Source: Actinospica acidithermotolerans (GTDB taxonomy: Bacteria; Actinomycetota; Actinomycetes; Streptomycetales; Catenulisporaceae). From it: a DNA stretch of 38,437 nt. Location of the stretch: positions 1 through 38,437 of the forward strand of contig NZ_JAGSOH010000075.1 in assembly GCF_018139625.1 (NCBI RefSeq), in the 5' to 3' direction. How positions within the stretch are numbered: the stretch's first letter is position 1; each line of letters starts with the position of its first letter. The translations under genes and the position numbers were made by a program. The notes beneath the pieces are model-generated. The model did not search any database. It worked only from the letters and a program-made list of their open reading frames with translations, and was not told the DNA's origin. This document shows positions 23,535 to 30,936 of this stretch, piece by piece.

Positions 23535-23657
23535 CCCAGCCGTCCTCTCGATCTCTGCGCGCACGGTTCAGGCCGCGCACGAGTGCCCCGAAACCGGCTG
23601 AGGCAAACCGTTGAGTAGCAAGGGAACCCATGCCGCATCCCGTCCGGGAGCCACCCC

Positions 23658-23681
23658 GTTTGAACCGGCGGGAGCGGGCAA
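23658..23681 (+). promoter_or_regulatory. SigB-like promoter of the small hydrophobic protein gene
   Basis: GTTT at 23658-23661, 14 bp and GGGCAA at 23676-23681. The -35 is perfect but the -10 has C for the expected T, so it is a weaker match. The rest of 23535-23657 shows no gene. Confidence 0.45.
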
Positions 23682-23769
23682 CCCGTGGAGCAGGGTTCGA
23701 ACTGATCTTCGTCCCCGCCATTGCGGCCGTCCGCCTCCTGCGGGCGGCCCGAGGAAGAAGGGTTTCCAG

Positions 23770-23946
23770 ATGGGTGTCATCCTGCTCGTTCTGCTGCTGG
23801 CGCTGATCCTCGGCGGCCTCGGATTCGCCGCGCACGTGCTGTGGTGGATCGCGCTGGTCGTCTTCGTGGCCTGGCTGATCGGCTTCGGCATCAGCCGCGG
23901 AGAGGGCGCCGGCGCCGGCCGCCGCCGCTGGTACGGCCGGTGGTGA
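23770..23946 (+). CDS. small hydrophobic membrane protein
   Basis: A 58-aa protein: MGVILLVLLLALILGGLGFA and HVLWWIALVVFVAWLIGFG form two membrane helices, followed by a basic Gly/Arg tail ending RRRWYGRW. Very similar short proteins, usually annotated only as hydrophobic protein, are common in Streptomyces and in general-stress regulons of Gram-positive bacteria. AAGAAGGG lies about 6 nt before ATG 23770. A strong terminator follows, so it is a single-gene transcript. A role in envelope stress is plausible, but nothing in the sequence fixes it. Confidence 0.8.
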   Translation: MGVILLVLLLALILGGLGFAAHVLWWIALVVFVAWLIGFGISRGEGAGAGRRRWYGRW

Positions 23947-23967
23947 CGCCTCACCGAGCCGGTAGCG

Positions 23968-24012
23968 ACCGCCCGGCCGGTCCCGACTTCCCGTCGGGAC
24001 CGGCCGGGCGGT
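23968..24012. terminator. strong intrinsic terminator
   Basis: A perfect 20-bp stem (23968-23987 pairing with 23993-24012) with a TTCCC loop, 22 bp after the stop of the small membrane protein gene. Confidence 0.9.
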
Positions 24013-24022
24013 TCCTCATCGT

Positions 24023-24047
24023 GCATGCCGCATCGAACCGCGGGTAG
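24023..24047 (+). promoter_or_regulatory. SigB-type promoter, predicted leaderless
   Basis: GCAT at 24023-24026, 15 bp, GGGTAG at 24042-24047, then 9 nt to ATG 24057. The -10 and following bases (GGGTAGCCG) are identical to those before the exporter and udgX genes. Confidence 0.6.
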
Positions 24048-24056
24048 CCGGGGTCC

Positions 24057-24428
24057 ATGACTGGACACACGCGACACACCACGGGGCCGCTGCGCAACAA
24101 GGCTCAGGAAGAGCGAGCCGTGGAGGGCAGCGAGATCAAGAAGATCGCCGACACCCCTTCCCTCGCCGATCAGGAGACCTGGGACGCGCCGTTGGGCCAC
24201 AGCGGCACGCGCCGCGCGTGGGCCCTGTCCCTGTCCATGCTGGCGGCGTTCATCCTCGGCGCGATCGGCCTGACCGTCGGACCGCGCGTGCTGCTGTGGA
24301 TCGGCGTCGCCGCGTTCGTGCTGCTGGGCGCGTTCAGCCTCGCGACCCGGACGTGGACGGACTACGTGGGCGCGAAGAGGGAGAAGCAGGAGGAGGAGGC
24401 CGAGGAGAATCGCGGCGCCGCGCCGTGA
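24057..24428 (+). CDS. two-helix membrane protein of unknown function
   Basis: A 123-aa protein. The first 55 residues are polar (HTTGPLRNKAQEERAVEGSE and following) and probably cytosolic. Two helices follow: ALSLSMLAAFILGAIGL and VLLWIGVAAFVLLGAFSLA. The C-terminus is a highly charged Lys/Glu stretch (KREKQEEEAEENRG). The layout resembles small actinobacterial membrane proteins of unknown role. ATG 24057 directly follows a SigB-type -10, so the message is probably leaderless. It likely belongs to the envelope part of the local stress regulon. Confidence 0.75.
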   Translation: MTGHTRHTTGPLRNKAQEERAVEGSEIKKIADTPSLADQETWDAPLGHSGTRRAWALSLSMLAAFILGAIGLTVGPRVLLWIGVAAFVLLGAFSLATRTWTDYVGAKREKQEEEAEENRGAAP

Positions 24429-24457
24429 TCAGGCAGGGCTCTGAGCTGTTGGGTACA

Positions 24458-24499
24458 CGCTGAGCTGCCCGGTTCACTCAGGGACCGGGCAGCTCGGCG
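24458..24499. terminator. bidirectional terminator
   Basis: GAGCTGCCCGGT (24462-24473) pairs with ACCGGGCAGCTC (24484-24495); four further pairs, one G-U, extend the stem to 16 bp around a 10-nt loop. It separates convergent genes ending at 24428 and 24520. Confidence 0.75.
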
Positions 24500-24519
24500 A
24501 TGCACGAACGCGAGGGCCG

Positions 24520-25662
24520 CTAGGCGGCCGCGGGGTGGAGCAGCACCTTCGTCCAGCCGTCGATCCGCTTGTCGAACTGGTCGTAGGCGCGGGCGGCCTC
24601 CTCCAAGGGCAGCTCATGGGAGACGATCGCGCCGGGGCGGGCCCGGCCGGCGACGATCAGGTCCCGCAGATGCCGGTTGTAGCGCTTGACCGGGCACTGG
24701 CCGTGGCCCATGGCGATGTTCTTGTCGAACACGCTGCCGTAGTCGAAGCCGATGCGGCCCTTCTTGGCGCCCTCCGTCGCCGCGCCCGGGTCCTCGGGGT
24801 TGTACACCCCGACCACGCCGATCCGGCCGGTCGAGCGCACGGCCTCGACCAGCTTGTCCAGCACCATCTCCGGGTGCTCGTGGCCGGCGGCGTCGTGCGC
24901 CTGGTATCCGACCGCCTCGATGCCGCAGTCCGCGCCGAGGCCGCCGGTCGCCTCCAGGATCGCCTCGGTCGGGTCGGTCTGCGCGAAGTTGATCGGGCTG
25001 GCCTCGAACTTCTCGGCGAGGGCGAGCCGGTCGGCCTCCTTGTCCACGACGAACACCTGGGCGGCGCCGCGCAGCATCGCGCTGTGCGCGGCCATCAGTC
25101 CCACGGGTCCGGCGCCGTAGACCGCGACGGTGTCGCCCGGCCTCACTCCGGCGAGTTCGGTGCCGTGGTAACCGGTGGGGAAGATGTCGGAGAGCATGGT
25201 GAAGTCGTTCTCGTACTCCGTGCCCGGCGGCAGCTTGAGCAGGTTGAATTCGGCCCACGGCACGCGCAGGTACTCCGCCTGGCCGCCGCGGTACGGGCCC
25301 ATCATCGGGTAGCCGTAGCCGGCGGTCGGCTTGCCGGAGGGGTTCGCCCGCAGGCAGGCGTTGGTCCAGCCGGCGTCGCAGTTGCGGCAGGTGCCGCAGG
25401 CGATGTTGAACGGCACCGACACCCGGTCGCCGACCTTGACGCGCTCGACGGCGGCGCCGACCTCGACGACCACGCCCATGTTCTCGTGGCCGAGCACCAT
25501 CCCCGCGTCCAGCGGCGCGCGCCCCTCGTACGGGTGAAGGTCGGAGCCGCAGATATTGGCGGTCGTGACCTTGATGACGGCGTCGGACGGCTTCTCGATC
25601 CGCGGGTCCTCGACCTCCTCGGTCGCGATCTCGAACGGACCGCGGTACACCACAGCCTTCAT
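24520..25662 (-). CDS. zinc-dependent, glutathione-independent formaldehyde dehydrogenase-type MDR protein
   Basis: A 380-aa medium-chain dehydrogenase. ICGSDLHPYEG provides the catalytic zinc Cys, and GHENMGVVVEVG the next zinc ligand region. CGTCRNCDAGWTNAC carries the four cysteines of the structural zinc. VAVYGAGPVGLMAAHSAML is the NAD-binding loop with VVDKEADR after it. The long insert around GAKKGRIGFDYGSVFDKNIAMGHGQ is typical of the glutathione-independent formaldehyde dehydrogenase branch, which oxidises formaldehyde and other aldehydes or alcohols with NAD. ATG 25662 has GAAGAGGCAGG upstream. It follows the second F420 oxidoreductase gene by 36 bp, forming a two-gene unit. Confidence 0.88.
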   Translation of the reverse strand: MKAVVYRGPFEIATEEVEDPRIEKPSDAVIKVTTANICGSDLHPYEGRAPLDAGMVLGHENMGVVVEVGAAVERVKVGDRVSVPFNIACGTCRNCDAGWTNACLRANPSGKPTAGYGYPMMGPYRGGQAEYLRVPWAEFNLLKLPPGTEYENDFTMLSDIFPTGYHGTELAGVRPGDTVAVYGAGPVGLMAAHSAMLRGAAQVFVVDKEADRLALAEKFEASPINFAQTDPTEAILEATGGLGADCGIEAVGYQAHDAAGHEHPEMVLDKLVEAVRSTGRIGVVGVYNPEDPGAATEGAKKGRIGFDYGSVFDKNIAMGHGQCPVKRYNRHLRDLIVAGRARPGAIVSHELPLEEAARAYDQFDKRIDGWTKVLLHPAAA

Positions 25663-25698
25663 AACCTGCCTCTTCTCTCTGTCAGGTGACGTAACTCT

Positions 25699-26667
25699 TC
25701 ACGGCAGCTCGCGCAGCGCCGGCAGCAGCTCCTTCTCGGCCCACTCGAGGAAGGGGCGCTGATGCTCGCCGCCGATCTGGACCAGGGCGATCTCGGTGAA
25801 GCCGGCGTCCGCGTACTCCCGCACGGCCTTGACGAAAGGTTCGACGTCGGGGCCGCAGGGGATCGACTCGGCCACGTTCTGCGGGGTCACGAACTGGCTG
25901 GCCGCGTCGAACGCGGCGGGACCGGGCAGCTCGGCGTTGACCTTCCAGCCGCCGCCGAACCAGCGGAACTGCGCGTGCGCGCGGGCCACGGCCGCCTCCC
26001 GATCCGTGTCGAAGCACACCGGCAGCTGGCCGACCCGCGGTTTTCCGGCCCCGCCGCGCCGGTCGAAGTCCTCGAGCAGCCCGCGCTCGGGCTCGACCGC
26101 GATGGCGAAGTCCGCGTGCTGCCCGGCCAGGCGGCTCGAGCGCGGGCCGGAGACGGCCATGCCGATCGGGACCCGCTTCTCAGGCAGGTCCCACAGGCGC
26201 GCGGAGCCGACCTGGAAATGGCGGCCGCGGTGGTTGACGTAGCCGCCGTCGAACAGCGCGCCGATGATCTCCACCGCCTCGGCGAGCATGTCCTGGCGGG
26301 TCGCGGCGGACGGCCACTCGGCCGCCGCCACGTGCTCGTTCAGGTTCTCGCCTGAGCCGAGGCCGAGCCGGAACCTGCCCTCGGACAGGAGCTGGACGGT
26401 GGCCGCCTTCTGCGCGACCACGGCCGGGTGGTAGCGCATCGTCGGGCAGGTCACGTACGTCATCAGCGGGATCCGCTCGGTGGCCTGCGCGGCCGCGCCG
26501 AGCACGCTCCACACGTACGGCGAGTGCCCCTGCTCCTCGAGCCACGGGAAGTAGTGGTCCGAGGCCACCGAGAAGTCGAATCCGGCCTTCTCCGCGCCGA
26601 CCAGGTCGTTCACCAGAGCGCGCGGGCCCGACTGCTCGCACATCATCGTGTATCCGATTCGAGTCAT
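25699..26667 (-). CDS. LLM-class F420-dependent oxidoreductase (TIGR03557-like), second copy
   Basis: A 322-aa paralogue of the protein at 15065. It has RIGYTMMCEQSGPRALVNDL, VASDHYFPWLEEQGHSPYVW and LGLGSGENLNEHV, the cofactor-binding and active-site segments of this F420 group; the SDH histidine is kept. ATG 26667 gives the family N-terminus but lacks a ribosome-binding site. A TTG at 26700 with GGGAGG 7 nt upstream, and TATGAT as a possible -10 at 26725-26720, would add 11 residues and may be the true start. Co-transcribed with the formaldehyde dehydrogenase-type gene, suggesting alcohol or aldehyde oxidation shared between NAD and F420. Confidence 0.88.
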   Translation of the reverse strand: MTRIGYTMMCEQSGPRALVNDLVGAEKAGFDFSVASDHYFPWLEEQGHSPYVWSVLGAAAQATERIPLMTYVTCPTMRYHPAVVAQKAATVQLLSEGRFRLGLGSGENLNEHVAAAEWPSAATRQDMLAEAVEIIGALFDGGYVNHRGRHFQVGSARLWDLPEKRVPIGMAVSGPRSSRLAGQHADFAIAVEPERGLLEDFDRRGGAGKPRVGQLPVCFDTDREAAVARAHAQFRWFGGGWKVNAELPGPAAFDAASQFVTPQNVAESIPCGPDVEPFVKAVREYADAGFTEIALVQIGGEHQRPFLEWAEKELLPALRELP

Positions 26668-26758
26668 GGCGTCGCTGCTGACCCGGATCGCGCCGATCAA
26701 ACCGCTTCCTCCCGGATTAATCATACGAGTCGGTGTTCGAATGATGAGATCTGATCGC

Positions 26759-26779
26759 CTATCGTCGTTCTGACGATAG
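26759..26779. promoter_or_regulatory. perfect 8-bp inverted repeat, candidate operator
   Basis: CTATCGTC (26759-26766), 5 nt, GACGATAG (26772-26779), ending 12 bp before the start of the DUF1906 gene. The position near the expected transcription start suggests a repressor site; the regulator is unknown. Confidence 0.55.
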
Positions 26780-26791
26780 AAGGATGTGCAT

Positions 26792-28810
26792 ATGCGAATC
26801 AGACCTTTCGGCAGGGTGCTGACGACCGCGCTCCTGGTCGCGGGCCCGTCCGCGGTGCTCCTGCCTGCTCAGGCGACCGTCGGCGGCCCGGCCGACGCGT
26901 CGGGCACCAAGAGCGTGTCCTACCTCGGGCACAGCTTCACCGTCCCCGCGTCCTGGCCTGTCATCAGCCTGACGGCCGGCTCCGACACCTGCGTGCAGTA
27001 CGACCGGCACGCGGTCTACCTCGGCACGCCCCCGGCGGACGAGGACTGCCCGGCCGGGACGATGGGCAGAACGGACGCGCTCGTCGTCCAGCCGGCGTCG
27101 ACGGGCGGTTCGGGGTCCGGCCCCGCGCGGGCGACCGAGGACGCGGTCAGCCACGAGATCGACTCGTACGCGGCCGGGATCTCGGTGACCGCCACGTACT
27201 TCTCCAGTCCGGACGAGGTCAGATCGATCCTCGCCTCCGCCGGGCTGCCGCTGCCGACCTCGGCCGCCGCCGCCCCGGCCAACCCGACGCCGCAGACGCG
27301 CACGGCGCCCGCGGCCGCCACTGTTTCGGCCGCCGCCTCGCGCTACACGGGTCGGGCCTTCGACCCGTGCACGGCGCCGAGCTCCAGCACGATGAACGCC
27401 TGGAAGAACAGCTCCCCCTACGGCGCGATCGGCGTCTACCTCGGCGGAGTCAACATGGGCTGCAGCCAGCCCAACCTGACGGCCAGTTGGGTGTCCGCCC
27501 AGGTCTCGGCGGGCTGGCGCTTCTTCCTTCTCTACGTCGGCCCCCAGGCGCCCGGCTCCTCGTGCACGTCGTGCAGCACCATCACCTCGGCCTCCAGCCA
27601 GGGCGCCAGTGCCGCGCAGGACGCCGCGTCGCACGCCGCGAGCCTCGGCTTCGGCGCGGGCACGCCGATCATCTACGACATGGAGGACTACGCGCCGCGC
27701 GGCACCCCGGCCGTGCTCTCGTTCATGTCGTCGTGGGCGAACGAACTGCACGCGCTCGGATACAGCGCCGGCGAGTACAGCAGCCTCTCCTCCGGCATCA
27801 GCGACCTGATCGCGAACCCCGGCTCCACGACGCCGGACCTCATCGACTTCGCCGCCTGGGACGGCAACGCCTTCACCGGCGACTCCTCGATCCCTGACGC
27901 CGACTGGGCGAACCACGAGCGCATTCACCAGTACAGCGGCGGGGTGACCCAGACCTTCGGCGGCTACTCGATCAACGTCGACCAGGACTACCTCGACGTG
28001 CAGGGATCGTTCAACACGCCCGTCGGCGGCGTGCTCGGCGACGTCACCGGCGACGGCAGACCCGACATCCTCGCGATCGCGCCGAACGGCAACCTGGTGG
28101 TGTATCCGAACACCGGCGGCGCCGGCGTGCACACGTTCGGGCAGGCCATGCAGGTCGGCAGCGGATGGAACGGCTACACGATCGTCGCGGTGGCCAACCC
28201 GTACGCGTCCGGACGCGCGGGCCTCATCGCCGTCTCCCCGGACGGCACGCTGTACTACTACCCCAACACCGGCGGCAGCGGGATGAATACCTTCGGTGGG
28301 CCCATCCAGATCGGCAGCGGATGGAACGGATTCACGATCGTGGCATCCGCCGACGTGTACGGCGTCGGCAGACCCGGCCTGCTCGCCGTCGCCGCCGACG
28401 GCACGCTGGACTACTACCCGAACACCGGCGGCACCGCGACCGGCACCTTCGGCGCGCCGATCCAGCTCGGCAGCGGTTGGAACGGCTGGACCGTGGACGT
28501 GGCCGACATCGACGGCGACGGCAGGCCCGACCTGCTCGCGGTCGACAGCACCGGCGCGCTGTACGTGTACCCGAACACCGGCCAGGCCACGGGCGCCACC
28601 TTCGGCGCGCCGACCCAGGTCGGCAGCGGATGGAGCGGCTGGCAGGCGATCGACGTCGGCACGCTGGCCGGATCCGCGCCGGCCGAGATCCTGGGAATCG
28701 ACTCGTCCGGCGCCTTGTACGAGTACCCGAACACCAGCGTCGGCGGAAGCGTCTCATTCGGCCCGCCCACGCAGGTCGGCAGCGGGTGGAGCGGCTACGC
28801 CATGGACTGA
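26792..28810 (+). CDS. secreted DUF1906 (Rv2525c-like) glycoside-hydrolase-like protein with C-terminal FG-GAP/VCBS repeats
   Basis: A 672-aa exported protein. MRIRPFGRVLTTALLVAG then LLPAQA is a Sec signal peptide. Residues about 35-185 form an N-terminal region ending in a Pro/Ala-rich linker. Residues about 188-408 are DUF1906: GRAFDPCTAPSSSTMNAWK, IGVYLGGVNMGCSQPNL, PIIYDMEDY, GYSAGEYSS and VDQDYLDVQG, the lysozyme-like TIM barrel of Rv2525c relatives; Asp and Glu of YDMEDY may be catalytic. From about 410 come five beta-propeller-type repeats of about 52 aa, each with GRPDLLAV-like and YPNTGG-like strands followed by VGSGWNG. AGAAGG 8 nt upstream favours ATG 26792 over GTG 26786. It is probably a cell-wall or polysaccharide-active enzyme with a binding propeller; the substrate is unknown. 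Confidence 0.85.
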   Translation: MRIRPFGRVLTTALLVAGPSAVLLPAQATVGGPADASGTKSVSYLGHSFTVPASWPVISLTAGSDTCVQYDRHAVYLGTPPADEDCPAGTMGRTDALVVQPASTGGSGSGPARATEDAVSHEIDSYAAGISVTATYFSSPDEVRSILASAGLPLPTSAAAAPANPTPQTRTAPAAATVSAAASRYTGRAFDPCTAPSSSTMNAWKNSSPYGAIGVYLGGVNMGCSQPNLTASWVSAQVSAGWRFFLLYVGPQAPGSSCTSCSTITSASSQGASAAQDAASHAASLGFGAGTPIIYDMEDYAPRGTPAVLSFMSSWANELHALGYSAGEYSSLSSGISDLIANPGSTTPDLIDFAAWDGNAFTGDSSIPDADWANHERIHQYSGGVTQTFGGYSINVDQDYLDVQGSFNTPVGGVLGDVTGDGRPDILAIAPNGNLVVYPNTGGAGVHTFGQAMQVGSGWNGYTIVAVANPYASGRAGLIAVSPDGTLYYYPNTGGSGMNTFGGPIQIGSGWNGFTIVASADVYGVGRPGLLAVAADGTLDYYPNTGGTATGTFGAPIQLGSGWNGWTVDVADIDGDGRPDLLAVDSTGALYVYPNTGQATGATFGAPTQVGSGWSGWQAIDVGTLAGSAPAEILGIDSSGALYEYPNTSVGGSVSFGPPTQVGSGWSGYAMD

Positions 28811-28830
28811 CCGGCCCTCGGGCGGTCGAG

Positions 28831-28872
28831 CGCGGAACGGCGCACCGGTGGAATCCGGTGCGCCGTTCCGCG
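28831..28872. terminator. intrinsic terminator after the DUF1906 gene
   Basis: A perfect 18-bp stem (28831-28848 with 28855-28872) and TGGAAT loop, 20 bp past the stop codon. Confidence 0.9.
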
Positions 28873-28936
28873 TGTCGGTTCACCTGAATGGCCCGGACAC
28901 ACGCCGATTCCCGGCGTACGGACGCACTGTTGAACC

Positions 28937-29206
28937 ATGACGTCTTCAGAAGAAACAGCCGAGCTCGTCCTCGACACGACAATGATCAAGGTCGGCGCCA
29001 TCCTCACCGGCGCGGGGATGCTGCTGGCGACCGTCGGCGTGGGACTCGCCGGCGCCGCCGTGGCCCGCGTCGCGCGCGACTGGATGCGGCAGAACGACTT
29101 CTCCCCCGCCGCCACCGCCTCCGCGAAACTGCACCAGGCTAAGCACGCGACGCTGGCCGGTGCCCGCGCCTGGCAGGCGAACGGCGCCGTCGCGGGCTCG
29201 CACTGA
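28937..29206 (+). CDS. small membrane-associated protein of unknown function
   Basis: An 89-aa protein. After a polar start (TSSEETAELVLDTTMIK) comes one long hydrophobic helix, VGAILTGAGMLLATVGVGLAGAAVARVA, then an amphipathic segment with KLHQAKHATLAGARAW. I recall similar unnamed proteins in other actinobacteria; no function is known. No clear Shine-Dalgarno precedes ATG 28937, and the upstream terminator makes it an independent unit. It converges on the cellulase gene. Codon bias and the composed topology argue that it is real. Confidence 0.65.
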   Translation: MTSSEETAELVLDTTMIKVGAILTGAGMLLATVGVGLAGAAVARVARDWMRQNDFSPAATASAKLHQAKHATLAGARAWQANGAVAGSH

Positions 29207-29288
29207 CTGCACTCCTTATGACGGCCTGACGATCACCGCGCTTGATCCACCGCACAGTGCGCGCTTACTGCCCGGTCACGGCCGGGCA

Positions 29289-30644
29289 TCACGACACCGA
29301 CTGGTTCGCCTTCTGTACGAGCTGGAGGGCCTGCTGGGGGAACCAGGCACCGGCGGCCGGGTCGTCGACGCCCCACAGCGGGTCGAACACTGACTGGTCG
29401 GCGGAGGTGGTTGGCCAACCGGGCTGGGTGTAGGCGGTGTAGTCCCAGGCGCGCACGCCGCCGGCGGCGTCACACTGGCCGTCCGACTGGCCCGGCGTCT
29501 TGATCCACAGGTATGCGTCCAGGAGTGCGATGCCGGTGTTCGCGGTCGGTCGCACGCCGAGTCCGGCGTCGGTGGGGTTGCACCAGTTGCCGGCGAAGAG
29601 GGTGGACACGACGGAAGCCGGCTGGTTGTACGGCGCCGCCGCGTACACCTGCATGGAGTTCGGGCCCTGGCCGTTGCGGCTGGTGTCGACGACGAAGTGC
29701 GTCGAGGCGACGGCGCCGCCCATGTTCTGCTGGTACCAGGCCGTCGTCAGCGCCCACGTGGACGGGTCGTCGACGGTCGCCGGGTAGTACTGGCTCGCGC
29801 AGTCCGCCTCCTTGCCGTAGGCCCAGTTCGCGGGGTCGGTCGCCATGGCGATGCAGTCCGAGACCCAGGTGCCGTAGGTGGTCGAGGCGGTGTCGGTCTG
29901 GTAGTTGGAGACGTTGAGGAAGAAGCCCTGGGCGTTCTGCACTCCAGCCTCGAGCAGCCGGGTGCTGATCGTGCCGACGGACTGCCAGTGGCTGTTCGTG
30001 CCGTCCAGGTAGACGTCGGTGCCGGGGTCCTGCTCCAGCGCGGTCACGGCGTCGGAGACCTCCGCGATGCGGTCCTGGTCGGTGAACGGGTAGGCGGCCG
30101 TGCCGTATACGGCGCAGTCGCTGGGGAGGTTGCCCAGCGCATCGGGCTCGACGACGACCACCGCCTTGCCGCCGCCGATCCCGGCGGCGAACGCGGATAT
30201 CCAGGCCTGGTACGCGGCTTCGTCGGCCGCGCCGCCCGCGGAGTACTCGGAGCAGTCGCGGCCGGGGATGTCGTAGGCGACCAGGATCGGGACGGCGTGC
30301 TCGAGTGCCGCCTCGTCCATGGTCTGGCGGACCTGCGCGCGCACCTGGGCCGGGGTGCCGCCGGTGAACCAGACGGCCTGCGGTGTCGCCTCCATCCTCG
30401 CGATGCCGGCCGCGTCGGTCAGATCGCCCTGCTCGGCGAGCTGGAGGGCCTGCGCGGCGGAACCTTCGGCGGGAGGCGGGGTGAAGAAGCGGGTGGATGC
30501 CGACAGTACGCGGGTGGCCGCGGCGCCGCTCTGGCTCGCGGTCGCGGCGGTCGCTGTGAGCGGAGTGCCGACGATGGCCGCGGCCGCCATCGCACCTGCG
30601 ATGACGACGCGTCGACGGCTGGACGCTCCTGACAACGTGGGCAA
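29289..30644 (-). CDS. secreted glycoside hydrolase family 6 cellulase, Tat-exported, without binding module
   Basis: A 451-aa protein. The start has SSRRRVVIAGAMAAAAIVG, a twin-arginine-type signal, with TATAATA before the mature part. The GH6 domain shows VAYDIPGRDCSEYSAGG (Asp130 in the GRDCS motif), VVVEPDALG (Asp168, the catalytic acid), a VYLDGTNSHW strand, FVVDTSRNGQGP and WIKTPGQSDGQC. GH6 enzymes are inverting endoglucanases or non-reducing-end cellobiohydrolases. There is no carbohydrate-binding module or linker. TTG 30644 was chosen because AGAGAGG lies 7 nt before it. An 18-bp perfect palindrome 59 bp upstream, shared in sequence with a second near the divergent LacI gene, marks it as a LacI/CebR-type target. 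Confidence 0.88.
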   Translation of the reverse strand: MPTLSGASSRRRVVIAGAMAAAAIVGTPLTATAATASQSGAAATRVLSASTRFFTPPPAEGSAAQALQLAEQGDLTDAAGIARMEATPQAVWFTGGTPAQVRAQVRQTMDEAALEHAVPILVAYDIPGRDCSEYSAGGAADEAAYQAWISAFAAGIGGGKAVVVVEPDALGNLPSDCAVYGTAAYPFTDQDRIAEVSDAVTALEQDPGTDVYLDGTNSHWQSVGTISTRLLEAGVQNAQGFFLNVSNYQTDTASTTYGTWVSDCIAMATDPANWAYGKEADCASQYYPATVDDPSTWALTTAWYQQNMGGAVASTHFVVDTSRNGQGPNSMQVYAAAPYNQPASVVSTLFAGNWCNPTDAGLGVRPTANTGIALLDAYLWIKTPGQSDGQCDAAGGVRAWDYTAYTQPGWPTTSADQSVFDPLWGVDDPAAGAWFPQQALQLVQKANQSVS

Positions 30645-30702
30645 CGTGGTTCCTCTCTGCTGGTTCGCTCAGTAGCCGTACACGCGGTGGATCGGTCGGC
30701 TG

Positions 30703-30720
30703 ACTGGAAGCGCTTCCAGT
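30703..30720. promoter_or_regulatory. operator O1: 18-bp perfect palindrome (LacI/CebR-like)
   Basis: Perfect palindrome ACTGGAAGCGCTTCCAGT. The core GGAAGCGCTTCC is close to the CebR box TGGGAGCGCTCCCA known for cellulase genes of streptomycetes. It lies upstream of the GH6 start. Confidence 0.8.
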
Positions 30721-30845
30721 AGTTCCCGGTCCCGAATAGGCTGCAGCGGATGCTGGACCCTTCGGCGTCAGCTGTCAATACCCCGGGGTCCGGACGAACC
30801 GAATCCGGTGGTCAACGTCGGGAGCGGCCGTGAATCTTTCACAAA

Positions 30846-30863
30846 ACCGGGAGCGCTTCCAGT
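30846..30863. promoter_or_regulatory. operator O2: second LacI/CebR-like palindrome
   Basis: ACCGGGAGCGCTTCCAGT, 16 of 18 bases identical to O1 and centred 143 bp from it. It lies 73 bp before the LacI-family gene. Its left half GGGAGC is the CebR-like variant. Confidence 0.75.
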
Positions 30864-30936
30864 CATGCCCACCGGGCGGTAGCATGAGCCGGGCCGGATT
30901 CCGGCCCCGCCTCCCCAGGAAGGAGCCGAGCCGCCG

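Noticed and set aside
23584-23608. Minus-strand GTTT-N15-GGGGCA upstream of the 23534 gene
   Set aside because: The -10 lacks the TA of GGGTA, and a similar GTTTTCGGGGCAC string occurs near 19940 without a matching gene, so I do not count it as a SigB-type promoter.
22526-23835. Long antisense and alternative-frame ORFs through the sigma/anti-sigma region
   Set aside because: They are Arg/Ala/Pro-rich shadows of the recognised genes, with no family motif of their own.
24451-24456. GGGTAC between convergent genes
   Set aside because: No -35 match and no gene downstream on that strand; it lies next to a terminator stem.
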